Source of the DNA: Ephemerocybe angulata
Lineage: Eukaryota > Basidiomycota > Agaricomycetes > Agaricales > Psathyrellaceae
NCBI GenBank assembly: GCA_013368325.1
Contig: JAACJK010000163.1
Span: 2,046,001-2,110,000 of the forward strand
Reading direction: 5' to 3'
DNA: 64,000 nt
A program made the translations under genes and the position numbers. The notes under the pieces were generated by a model that saw only the letters and a list, made by a program, of their open reading frames with translations, was not told the DNA's origin and made no database searches. This document shows positions 1 through 9,390 of the stretch, one piece after another (position 1 is the stretch's first letter; the number at the start of each line of letters is the position of its first letter).

Positions 1-1226
1 ATAAATTTACGGGCGCGGCCCGTCTCTCTTGCCTCCCAACACCCTGCTAACGCGCGAAACTCATCCAAAAACTTCTTTCCTGCCTTTCTTGACGCAAGTG
101 ACCTAATCAGTCCTTGCGGGAGGTCAAGGAAGCGCCTGTTAACAGCTTTGGCGACAGAGCGATAGACACAGTGTCCTGCTAGCCAAGACAAATCGCTGAA
201 ACACGCACTCCCCAGGTCTTGTGAGTTTGTCCATTCCTTATTTGTTATTTCCAATAGAAGTCTAATCACGTTGGTGTCCGCCAACGCTGCCACGCAAGCA
301 AGCATCGCTTGAAACCCGGGAGTCTTGGTGCGAAAGATAGTCACAATCTTTCGGACGTACACCCCAACTCCCGTGGTGCACGCGTCCGTTTCTCGACCGT
401 GTTCATAAATAGCCCCTAATTGATGAAGTAAAGCGATAAGAATATCGGAAATACCTAACGAGCTCGCTGTTTCTTCCAGAAATCCGTCGTCCATTACCAG
501 GTCGTATATGACATCTGTCAAGCTCTGGACCAAAGGGATCGCAACCGCTACTGACATTCCGTCTGTATGGAGCTTGCAGTCTATTTCATTGAGCCGCAGT
601 TTAATTCCTTTTGCCAATCGCTGAAGCTTCAGCAGTGACATATCGTTCATCGCCTTCAACAGGGCCGATCGTGAAGCCGCGTCGCGACATATGCTGGATA
701 GGACGTGCAACGCGGGAGAGACACCGTCCAATGCAAAGAATGCATCGCCTGTTCCGGGATCGCTAATAGCCCACAGAAAGAGGATTATTTCAATCGCGCG
801 AGGCGTTCGTAGCAGATAAGCCCCCAACTCTGAATCTGCGAGCGTGATCATGTACAGAACATCCGCAACCATCGACGCGGAGTTCCGATGTGGGGTGAGG
901 TGTTCCAACTCCTTCACAACACCATGCACGTTCGACCAAAAAGCGTTTTTGACATTGTCGTCAAAAGTACGTTCTCTTCTGTTTCTCAAAGCGTTATGCA
1001 GTGCTGAAAGGTCTATCGCGTTACGGCCCCACCGCTCATCCGGTTCCAAAGGCGCCTCCTCCACCGCCGTCGAGGAATGAACTCTCGATGGATGTTCCGT
1101 GGCATAGCTGAGCCGTTCCCGACCGGCGAGCACCGCCAGTATCTCCGGCAGGTTATCTACTTCCTCTCCGGAGTTCTGTTTGTGCTGTCGAGTCATCAGT
1201 AATGAACGAGGCAAGTTTACAACCAT
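1..1226 (-). CDS. Unknown helical protein, 3' part outside window
   Basis: An uninterrupted minus-strand reading frame runs from an ATG at 1226 (a second ATG at 1196) off the left edge, about 408 codons without a stop. An in-frame TAA lies just upstream of the first ATG, so this is either the true start or an exon edge. The product is rich in Leu and Ala, looks all-alpha and armadillo-like, and shows no signal peptide or membrane segment. I do not recognise a domain. Fungal genomes hold many proteins with such a helical N-terminus followed by a MYND zinc finger; any finger would lie outside the window, so this is only a guess. An unbroken frame of this length on one strand argues for a real gene. 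Confidence 0.6.
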   Translation of the reverse strand, partial: MVVNLPRSLLMTRQHKQNSGEEVDNLPEILAVLAGRERLSYATEHPSRVHSSTAVEEAPLEPDERWGRNAIDLSALHNALRNRRERTFDDNVKNAFWSNVHGVVKELEHLTPHRNSASMVADVLYMITLADSELGAYLLRTPRAIEIILFLWAISDPGTGDAFFALDGVSPALHVLSSICRDAASRSALLKAMNDMSLLKLQRLAKGIKLRLNEIDCKLHTDGMSVAVAIPLVQSLTDVIYDLVMDDGFLEETASSLGISDILIALLHQLGAIYEHGRETDACTTGVGVYVRKIVTIFRTKTPGFQAMLACVAALADTNVIRLLLEITNKEWTNSQDLGSACFSDLSWLAGHCVYRSVAKAVNRRFLDLPQGLIRSLASRKAGKKFLDEFRALAGCWEARETGRARKF

Positions 1227-1673
1227 CAGTGTAAGGTTTATACCTTATATTCGGACATGAGTATTGTGCACCCAAGAGCTTCGCCTCTGTCCCAATATAA
1301 GCACAAATGAGTTTATGCGAGCGCCGAATCTGGGGTGTTGTGTCATTTCCAGAACCATTCATTTCTCCGTGTGTGACGTCGAAACATGATCCAATTATAT
1401 CTATGCTAAACGCGGAATACGCGGTTTCTCGTCAATGATTCAAGAACTTGTCCCCTTTGGGCTTTGCACGTTTTCGCCACTGCCGCCGGAGGCAGAAGCA
1501 ACCTAGATCGACACAGCCCTACGAAGCCCTACCATTCCTTACGGAACGTCCAGGGTCGCAAAGGGGTCGCACGACAGTTGCCACGATTTCATTCGTCCAC
1601 ATCACGAGGTCTGTATTATAGCCCTGACTCGGACTGTCTGAATACCGGCATCTAACGTTAGATGTGGCCGAAA
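1227..1673. other. No gene seen
   Basis: Intergenic stretch between the left-edge gene and the first MITE. Only short frames without recognisable content were found. It would hold the promoter of the minus-strand gene. Confidence 0.5.
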
Positions 1674-1675
1674 TA

Positions 1676-1851
1676 CAGTAGAACCTCCCTTAAGTCATAC
1701 CCTGAAAAGTCATAACCGCGAAGAAGTCATACGCTCGGCAGTCCACCGAATCTCTTGCCTCCGCCAAAAGGACCTCTGAAAAGTCATAACCCCCAGAAAG
1801 TCACAGCCTGAGGTGGGCACCGAGGGGTATGACTTATGGGAGGTTCTACTG
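1676..1851. mobile_element. Pogo-like MITE, copy 1 (176 bp)
   Basis: One of three nearly identical 176-bp elements in the window. It begins CAGTAGAACCTCCC and ends with the inverted form, giving terminal inverted repeats of about 27 bp with one mismatch, flanked by a TA duplication (1674-1675 and 1852-1853). CAGTAGAACCTC-type ends with TA targets are typical of pogo/Tigger-like Tc1-mariner elements. There is no coding capacity, so it needs a transposase from elsewhere. Inside, the octamer AAGTCATA recurs four times plus one AAGTCACA. This copy differs from the copy at 48558 by one base. Confidence 0.9.
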
Positions 1852-1901
1852 TATATTGTTCAGGCCAACAAGCGCTCATTGCTCGATCATACTATAATTT
1901 A

Positions 1902-2544
1902 GTGTTTCGCCAAGGTGAGGTGAAGGTACCTTGAGTTTTTTTGGTGGCGTCCCTTAGGAGACCTTAAGGAACCTTAAGGTCTCGGCACAGCCATTCCCTT
2001 TTGGGAACTGTAGGGGGAAGCACGACGAGCTCTGGATTTCGAGGTCGAGAAATAACTATTACGACGTTTACGAGCTTAAAAAGGTGGTTGTATCACCCCC
2101 TACACATGCTAATTACTCTCTGAGAAAAGTTGAATGATTTCTGCACTCTGCCAGTTGCAACGGGGTCCATAACGAGGCTGGAGCTTGGTGCAGTGACGGC
2201 TGGAGGCTCTGGAAAACCTTGCACAGCGAACTGGAGCATTTACCCAGATCATGTAAACACATTCCACAATCGTTTACCTTGGGGTAGCGATACAGTATGC
2301 TAGATGAGGGGAAAAGCCCGCCTACGCGAAGTCCCATCGGCGCCAATTCTCGCGTGATGTCACTGCGCACCATACCGATTTGGGGCACACCGCCTCAAGT
2401 CGCCGTTTCGCAGCGTTTCTCTCGCGGATGGGAAAGTTCTTCAAGGCCCTTGATGCAGACCTTAAGGTCCCTTAAGGTTGAGAATTTAAGCTCTGACGAC
2501 CTTAAGGTACCTGACCTCTAAGGTACCTCACCTTGCCGCAACAC
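1902..2544. mobile_element. Non-autonomous TIR element (643 bp)
   Basis: The ends form a 20-bp inverted repeat (GTGTT(T/G)CG(C/G)CAAGGTGAGGT, two mismatches) flanked by TA on both sides (1900-1901 and 2545-2546). Just inside each end are palindromic motifs: CCTTAAGG twice on the left, three times on the right, and AAGGTACCTT-like blocks on both. Such subterminal repeats usually bind the transposase. No transposase-like frame is present in the middle. It lies 50 bp from MITE copy 1, which has different ends. The superfamily is not clear from the termini. Confidence 0.75.
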
Positions 2545-2546
2545 TA

Positions 2547-3095
2547 GCCTTACGGTAGCAGCCATTCCTCCACACACCTCAACAGATTCCGCACCTTTGG
2601 TCCTACCGCGCATTTTCGTTATGGTCTTTGTGGCGCAACTGGGGCCGAGTTACCCACAGGAACGTCTCGTAAAAGCGTACACTGCAGTCAGCCAGATGCC
2701 TTTAATCTCCTCGTCCCGTGTAACATCACGTATACGTCCTTCAACATGGAGACGGTGTTGCAGGTTACCATCGACTTCCACAGTGACTCCTGGTGTGAAA
2801 CAACGACGTTTTCGTTACCTGCGCATAGGTCCTCACATGTCACGCATAACCCCATCGGAAGCTTCGGGAGGAACACCTTTTCGTTGCCATCTGGGGCGGG
2901 GACCTTTGTTGTACGTGTTGCGGGCCAGCACAGTGCAGACAATCTGCCGCCGTCATCCCGTCACCAATGTTCCTTACGTTTCCGATCCATGTTTTACAGA
3001 GCATAAGTACCGCGCGTTCAGGATTCCAGCCAGACAAATAAAACAACCACTCTCTCAAGTTCTACCAATAGTTGACTGTTCTTCTTTCGTTGGAC
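2547..3095 (+). other. Upstream region of F-box gene; unresolved frames
   Basis: Several frames on both strands stay open here (for example 2597-3157 plus and 2688-2942 minus). None has a recognisable domain and they contradict each other. It may include 5' untranslated sequence or an early exon of the gene that follows. Confidence 0.35.
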
Positions 3096-4672
3096 ATGAC
3101 CGGCGAAGACCCCACATCCCGACTTGGCACCCCTATGTGTCTGCCCCGGCCATTTAGACTCACAAATGACGAAAGCCATGTGGCAGATACCCCCGCCTCG
3201 CCCCCGCCCAAAATGACGCATTCAGGCCCACGACACCAAAGTCCCACGGGGACGGAAGTAACACTGTCCCCAAGCCTCGCACCGGTCAACGGTTCAGCAG
3301 TCAGTCGGAATCCACTATCACTCGATGTACATCATGCTAACCATATCATTCGTACTACAATCAGGCTGCTGTATCGTTTGATGATTTACCTTTGGATGTC
3401 GCTGCCCACGTGTTCTCGCTGTACCTAAAGCAGGACGAAAGCAGTACTGGCGCTCCCCGGTCCGGCGTCTTCCTGTGGCTTGGTGCAACAGTAACCCCTC
3501 TCCTTTTGACCTGGGTTTGCGACGCATGGCGTCGTCTCGCCACGTCTCTTCCCCGCCTCTGGGCTCAAGTATGCATCCACAGTCCTTCTTCTCATCAACT
3601 CCCCCTCCTCGACTTGTGGTTCCAGCGATCTCGATCTCAGCCCCTTCGGATCACAGCAACATTGCACGGCGACTCGTTTTCAAACCGAATCACGATGTCC
3701 ACATTGCTTTCGGTCTACAAGCGGTGGGAAGCCGTCGACCTGCGCCTGCGCTCAGACGTTGAGAACATTTGTTCGGCGTATTGGGTACGCGGGAAACCCG
3801 AATTGCTCAGGGTCTTCGCTATCGACCTCGGTAGTGATTGGACACAGATCAATCTCATCAAGTTCTCCGCCTTTATGTTTTCCAGTCCGCGCCTGCGAGG
3901 TTCCTGTTGGCTAAACGCTCAACGACAATGTCGTTCGTTGGATCGTTGCCTCTGGATACCCGTAACGTACCTCGTCATCGAAAAAATCGACGTCGTGCGA
4001 CTGCTGGATACCCTTCGGGAGTGTCGGCAACTAGAATTCCTCCAAATTGGCAGCTTCGGAAACCTTCAAGCGCTGTCCAGTTCAGGGCAGCCCGTGGTCA
4101 CCCTCCCCAATCTGAAAAGCCTTCAGCTACAACTCCACGACACAGCCATCGTCGCGGACTACCTGACGGTCCCCAAGCTCGTCAGCCTGACATTGTCGAC
4201 CGGCTTCTTCCTATCAGCCGGATTAGGAGGCCGCAATCCCTGCGACAAGCTTCTGTCACTTCTCAACAGGAGTCAATGCCGCCTCGAGAGCTTCACCCTT
4301 GGTTATTGCCGCACCTGTCAAGATATCTACATCGACAACCAAATTATCCTCACCATATTGCAATGGCCCCATTTCCACAATATCCAGAACTTGAACATCT
4401 CCGTCGTCGTAAATAGCCCCGTCGTGCAGGCGCTCACTGTCAACGATACCACGGCTCTTTTACCCTCCTTGAGAGCGATATCTCTCGGCCATTGCAACAT
4501 GGCACTCGATACTGTCAACCGCATGTGCATGTCACGAATGGGATCAACTAAGGTCGTAGACCTTGTGGATGTGGACCTGTTGGGGCCGGACAATAGGGGA
4601 GACAATGACGAGGTATCTCTCGGGACTGTAGAGCAACACATACTGTTTTCGAGGCGTTTATATACCCAGTAA
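3096..4672 (+). CDS. F-box-like protein with leucine-rich repeats
   Basis: The long exon 3365-4672 opens right after a CAG acceptor with an F-box core (FDDLPLDVAAHVF). It continues for about 430 residues with irregular leucine-rich repeats of the kind in basidiomycete F-box-like proteins (LPNLKSLQLQL, VPKLVSLTLS, LPSLRAISLG). F-box proteins bring substrates to SCF ubiquitin ligases through Skp1. A plausible first exon is 3096-3299 (ATG at 3096; donor GTCAGT; phase 0 on both sides). The alternative donor at 3327 would leave a 38-nt intron. Exon 1 is polar and proline-rich, so the 5' end is the weakest part of the model. It is not close to the F-box paralogues at 23, 46, 54 and 55 kb. Confidence 0.65.
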
Positions 4673-6053
4673 GCGACCAGTCAGCGTACTTGTACCGTAA
4701 CGTAGTTTACTACATGCCTTGTAACCTACGCAGTCCGCAAACAAATGCAAGACGAATTATTGTTGCACCCCACCCTAAATCGTGAAGCGAGAACGACATG
4801 CTATATCCAAGATTGGGCGCAGATATGTTTCGGTTCGCAACGCTAGGAAGAGATGGCTTGAGACACGGACTGCCGCGAGTGTTACGTGCGCCGGGACTGG
4901 GTGAGAAACCTCTCATTCGCAAAGTAATGATAGGATAGTTCAAATATAGGGCAGTCCGAGTTCACTTGAAAGCTATCGAAGGCTGTGAGGTACCTTGAAG
5001 CCTTAGAACATACTGATCTTTGTATTATGATGCTTCTGGGCAACGTCCTTCGTTCCCTCTTCACTGTTCAGCAATTGGAGTTTCGAGAAGCCTTTCATCG
5101 AGCACGTGAGTCCGTCGAAATTTTGGCGGAGCAGCGCCCTAACGATTAAGCGCCCGCAGTCAGTGACGGCATTTAGCACTCTTTTCGAGTGCACTACAGT
5201 CCGATGGCCCACCGTATTTCCGTGAAGGTGTTCTTGGAGTACTCGTATAGAGATCGAACGGCGAGGAATTGAATGGCACCGAGGTACGCGGTGCCACATG
5301 TGCCGCCGCGTGCGTAACGAGTCCAAAACCGTTTCGTACGTATCGCCTGCCCGTACCCAAATGCCACATTCACACACTGGTCCAATTCGGTTGGCATGGT
5401 ATATTTAAGGACAGCACTGCCCGCTGCTGGACCCTGTGCACTGCTCGGGAGGTACTGCATTTTTTGCCAGGTTTATAGATTTGACAACCAGTAACTCGAG
5501 CCATCGACGTTCAATGAGTTGGAACGAACATTCGCAGTATTATCTCGCTTATGCACCTACTGGGCGTGCAAAATGTAGCGGTTCGTATTCCCATTGCCGA
5601 GACTGTGACCGTGCAGCTTCTCATGCGAACTCGCGTGCAGGACACGAGCCTAGTGCGACGACATTCCTTTCCTTGTACTGCCTGCCAGTGAGCTAACACA
5701 GAAATTTGACTCGGAAGCCTCGAAAATAGACAAGGGCGAACTTAGGCTCGGATCCAGCTCTCCCGTCCCTCCTCACAGCAACAAGAAATATCCAATGTAC
5801 GTTGACTCGTGACTCCCGTTCGCTCTTTGATGACCGTTTTCTTGTAGTGCGTGGAAGCACTGGGAATGCGTCACGCTGGACATAGTTGTTTTAGCTCGCC
5901 GCAAGCACTGGAACGTATGTCTTGTTCCGGGTTATAATACGCTAGTGCCGCACGATCAAAAGCGCGTGCGGCAGGCATGGAATAACGCGGAATCTATTGA
6001 TGAACCAGAGGAGGAGGAAATTTAGTACCTGCGTGCGTGTGCGTGTGTGTGTA
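4673..6053. other. No convincing gene
   Basis: Only short overlapping frames occur on both strands (longest 124 codons at 5003-5377, minus) and none shows a known motif. A GT-rich microsatellite-like run at 6031-6051 directly precedes MITE copy 2. Confidence 0.45.
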
Positions 6054-6229
6054 CAGTAGAACCTCCCTTAAGTCATACCCTGAAAAATCATAACCGCGAA
6101 GAAGTCATACGCTCGGCAGTCCACCGAATCTCTTGCCCCCGCCAAAATGACCTCTGAAAAGTCATAACCCCCAGAAAGTCACAGCCTGAGGTGGGCACCG
6201 AGGGGTATGACTTATGGGAGGTTCTACTG
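6054..6229. mobile_element. Pogo-like MITE, copy 2 (176 bp)
   Basis: Same 176-bp element as at 1676 and 48558, with the same terminal inverted repeats and a TA duplication at 6052-6053 and 6230-6231. It differs from the 48558 copy at two positions: one AAGTCATA octamer has become AAATCATA, and there is a G-to-T change in the centre. Same orientation as the other two copies. Confidence 0.9.
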
Positions 6230-7487
6230 TATGTGCCTCCATGTAGTGGGAACCATCATTCGATCCAGACGCGGGTGCGTCGCGGATCTCTCTTCATCAC
6301 CACCTCCCGCAGCGTGAGGTTTCATCGTACTTCCGTGCACATATCATCTTGAGCACAACTTCAAAGTAAGGATCCTCTGTACCTCCGTTCCTCCGACGCA
6401 TTCCACGGAATCCGAGTCTTTAGTTAAGGTCATTCCTCAACCGCAGCCGGGCAGTGCTCTTATCTTGTCTCATCAAGCATGTTATCATATGTCCCTACTC
6501 TCCGCACTGAAACCTGACAGCTTTATGGACCAGATCCCCCTCCCCGCTCGTCTGAGCCAAAGGGTTTGGCACGGAGCCCTGCAAAATGCTGGTACAACGA
6601 GGGGAATAAGGCCGCTCATTAGATATATAAGGAGAGGTTCCGTGTATCTAAGTCAATCATCCGCATGCAATGTGCCTTCAGGACCCTTTCTGCGCTGTTG
6701 ATAACGACAGTTCCTCTTCCTGCAATCCCTACGTCTCGCAAACCTTGCTGAAAACATTGTTGACCGCGACGCCCTTTCCCGGAGTTCATGTTCACGCCGT
6801 CCTTGGTCCTTCCTGCTCTCTAGACATGTCCATTTATGCGTCTCGCCCCGGCTGCTGCGCCAGACAGCAAAAAATATCGCACTGGCGACGGCACAACGGT
6901 TCCATAGAGCAGTCACGCGTTTCACCTTTGTAAAGTTGCAATGGGAGCTCAGACCCCCGACCTGATTCTGATGTAACGATAATGTCGAAGTCGTAATGAT
7001 CATATTCATGGTACTCATCTCATTACTTACGCTATTCAGTGACAGAATGTTCGGATTCATGTTGTGCGTGATACCGTGTACAACATCGTCGATCTGTATG
7101 TAATTACATACGAAGTTCCGACCTGTCGCTTGCATGTACTACGAGAGATGATGGGTGTACTGCTCCTCCCAATGGGTGATAACGTGTTATTGTACCGCTT
7201 ACAAGATGGACGTTAACGTCTACTGACTTGCACGCATGATGAAATCATGGATGTGATAATGTTCGCTGCAATACGTAAAGGGTTACATTTCTGGGAAGGA
7301 CATGATCTCCGAAATCCGAAACCGCCGTTTCATAATTGACGTAGTCGAAGCCTGACGGGTTATGTTCTACACTTTCTCAGCGGCATCGGGGTACATATAA
7401 TGCAAACATAGACAGGTATCTTAAATGCGGGAATTCTCATTGCTTCGTTGTCCCCAGGTACACTTATCACTGTAATCGTCGCCCGAA
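6230..7487. other. No convincing gene
   Basis: Frames of 78-160 codons on both strands around 6465-7135 overlap each other and lack recognisable domains. Probably decayed coding sequence or noise, ending in the upstream region of the helical-domain gene at 7488. Confidence 0.4.
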
Positions 7488-8883
7488 ATGCGCCCATGTC
7501 AACAATTCCCTCCTCCACCTCCTCCGACTTGCCTACCGTGTACTTCGCGTGACGGCGCGGTTACGACTCTTGGAGCGGACCAGACCGAGGCAAGTCCTGA
7601 TATGTCGGGATCAGCTGAAGTCAGTGACGCGGAACCGGCCGCAGCGGATGGGACGCTCGGCGAACTTGACATTCCGCAGTGGACTGGATTCGATCCGGGA
7701 ATGAGCTCATCCGTTGTAGTCGATGTCATCATCCCTCTCGTCGCTGGGCTAGCGTCTGCCACGGGCCTAGGGGTCGTAGCAGGAGTCGGGAAGCTTGTTG
7801 CTGAAATCGGACAGACCTGTAAGGTAACGTGGTGTACACATCACATCGTTTGGCTACTCCCTAATCCCCTTTCTTAGGACATTCGACACAATAAGGCCGA
7901 CTTTGCCTTCCTTAGTGGCGAGGTCCATCAAATGTACGCCATGATATACGCACAGCATAAAAAGACAAAGGATTTGTCGATTAAAGGGGATCTCGTGGGT
8001 GCGGCAACGTAGGGTTCCGTTCTTAATACGGTACTGCAAGGGAGTTCTGACGGTATTTCTTCCTGTCAGGGTGCTCTATTCGCTGCGCTATTTCTGTCGA
8101 GAAGTCTTGAAGCAGAACAGGTTCATGCGTTTCTTCAAGAAGGGCGACAACGAACGGAGGATCTTCCACTACAAACGTCAATTTCAAGCCGCGCGCGACG
8201 CGTTGTTGATGAAGTCTGTCGTCGATATTCGGCGGCTTATGAAGGATGAAGTTGACCCCAACATGAAACGGATGTTGCGGGACCTTGAGGTGATTAGGAA
8301 GGCAAATAATGTAATGCTCGCCGCGAGCACGGCAACTTCCTATGAGTTGTCCCCAGTGTCCCCATCGACTCCGACCGACGTGGCGAGGAGCACAACGGCC
8401 CAGTCGAGCCTCGAATTATCGCCATATCGACAAGGCCATCATGAATACCACTTAGAGGAGAGCTGGGACGCTCGTCAGACTTCTCGTACTCAACTTCTTG
8501 GTGAGAGCCAATGCCATGATTACCAAGGACACCGGCCCCCCCAAGCCGGTACGCCTTCGAAATGGTCAAAGTGAGTGTTTTTAGTCACTTTTACGCACGC
8601 CGATAACTTACCATAGCCAGTTCTTCGTTAGGGCCAGACAGGGTGCACCACGTTCGGTCACCAGTCGAAAGTCGTTTTGGGGACCCGATGATTCCATCGT
8701 ATTCCGGAGCTCGAGGTCGGTGTGTTGGGATATACGAAGAGTTGCGGTCATATTACTAACCGTTGGCGTTCAGGTCAATTCAATATTGGGTCTATCGGGA
8801 ATGCAAACTTCGGCGATAACGTGTCAGGAGGCACAATCCTTCAGGTCTCAAATGCTGCTGGAGGACAAGGAGGGTATTTCTAG
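7488..8883 (+). CDS. HeLo/MLKL-like helical-domain protein with Gly/Asn-rich tail
   Basis: Six exons can be proposed: 7488-7823, 7878-8008, 8070 to about 8379, 8456-8570, 8617-8715, 8774-8883. Most introns have good GT..CTNAC..YAG signals and matching phases. The end of exon 3 is open: donors at 8290, 8356 and 8380 all fit phase 0. The start could be 7488 or 7602. The N-terminal half has a hydrophobic stretch (VVVDVIIPLVAGLAS), then a helix with KDIRHNKADF, then a helical block with RRIFHYKRQFQAARDALL. This matches the four-helix HeLo-like/MLKL-like domain found at the N-terminus of many basidiomycete NLR-type and cell-death proteins. The last exon encodes only 35 residues rich in Gly, Asn and Gln, ending GGQGGYF. 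The HET-S layout, a helical domain plus short amyloid-type tail, is similar, but function is inference. Confidence 0.55.
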
Positions 8884-8920
8884 GCAAAAGCGACATCAAC
8901 AGGCCATGGATGTAATGTGG

Positions 8921-9390
8921 GGTGGGTAGTCTGACTGTCCTCCAAAATGCGTCAGCACCGAGCGCGGGCCAACGTCCAGCCGCCGGCATTCCCGATTAGG
9001 CAGGCACTAGGACAATTAGGCGCCCAACGTTCCACAATCTGCGTGGTCGATCCCGACCACCCTCGCTCCGTTGCACATTGTTCATCTCATTTTCCAGGCA
9101 CGTCGTGAGTCCTCGGGACTCCTCGCACCGATTCTTCCCGTAGTTGTCCCCTCTCTTTCGTATAAAAGACTTCCCGTTTAGGTCGTCTTCCCCGTGTGTT
9201 CCTTCCGCGTCGTGTCGGGTTGTGTTCGGTGTTCCCTCTCGTTCTGTCTCTCGTTTCTCTTTGTCTCGTCTTTCGTATCTCATCTTCAATCTATTCATTT
9301 TGTGTCTACGTGTGTCTACGTGAGTCCCCGCTAGGCCATCGTCCCGTCATTCCCTCCGCACTAGCACCACCTGGGAGCACTACAGTAACA
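8921..9390 (+). mobile_element. Probable solo LTR, copy A
   Basis: This stretch aligns with the reverse complement of 43505-43822. Shared blocks include GGTGGGTAGTCTGAC at the start, AACGTCCAGCCGCC, CCCGATTAGGCA, TAGGCGCCCAAC, and CCCTCCGCACT(A/T)GCACCAC near the end. Both copies end in ACA. A TATAAAAG box lies at about 9161-9168, as expected of an LTR promoter. No gag-pol is attached, so it is best read as a solo LTR. No clear target-site duplication was found, so the exact ends may be off by some bases. It starts 38 bp past the stop codon of the preceding gene. Confidence 0.55.

Noticed and set aside
9044..9056. Pol III B-box-like GGTCGATCCC in the 9-kb repeat (tRNA-derived SINE?)
   Set aside because: No A box at the right distance. 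The copy has a TATA box and LTR-like ends, so a solo LTR fits better.
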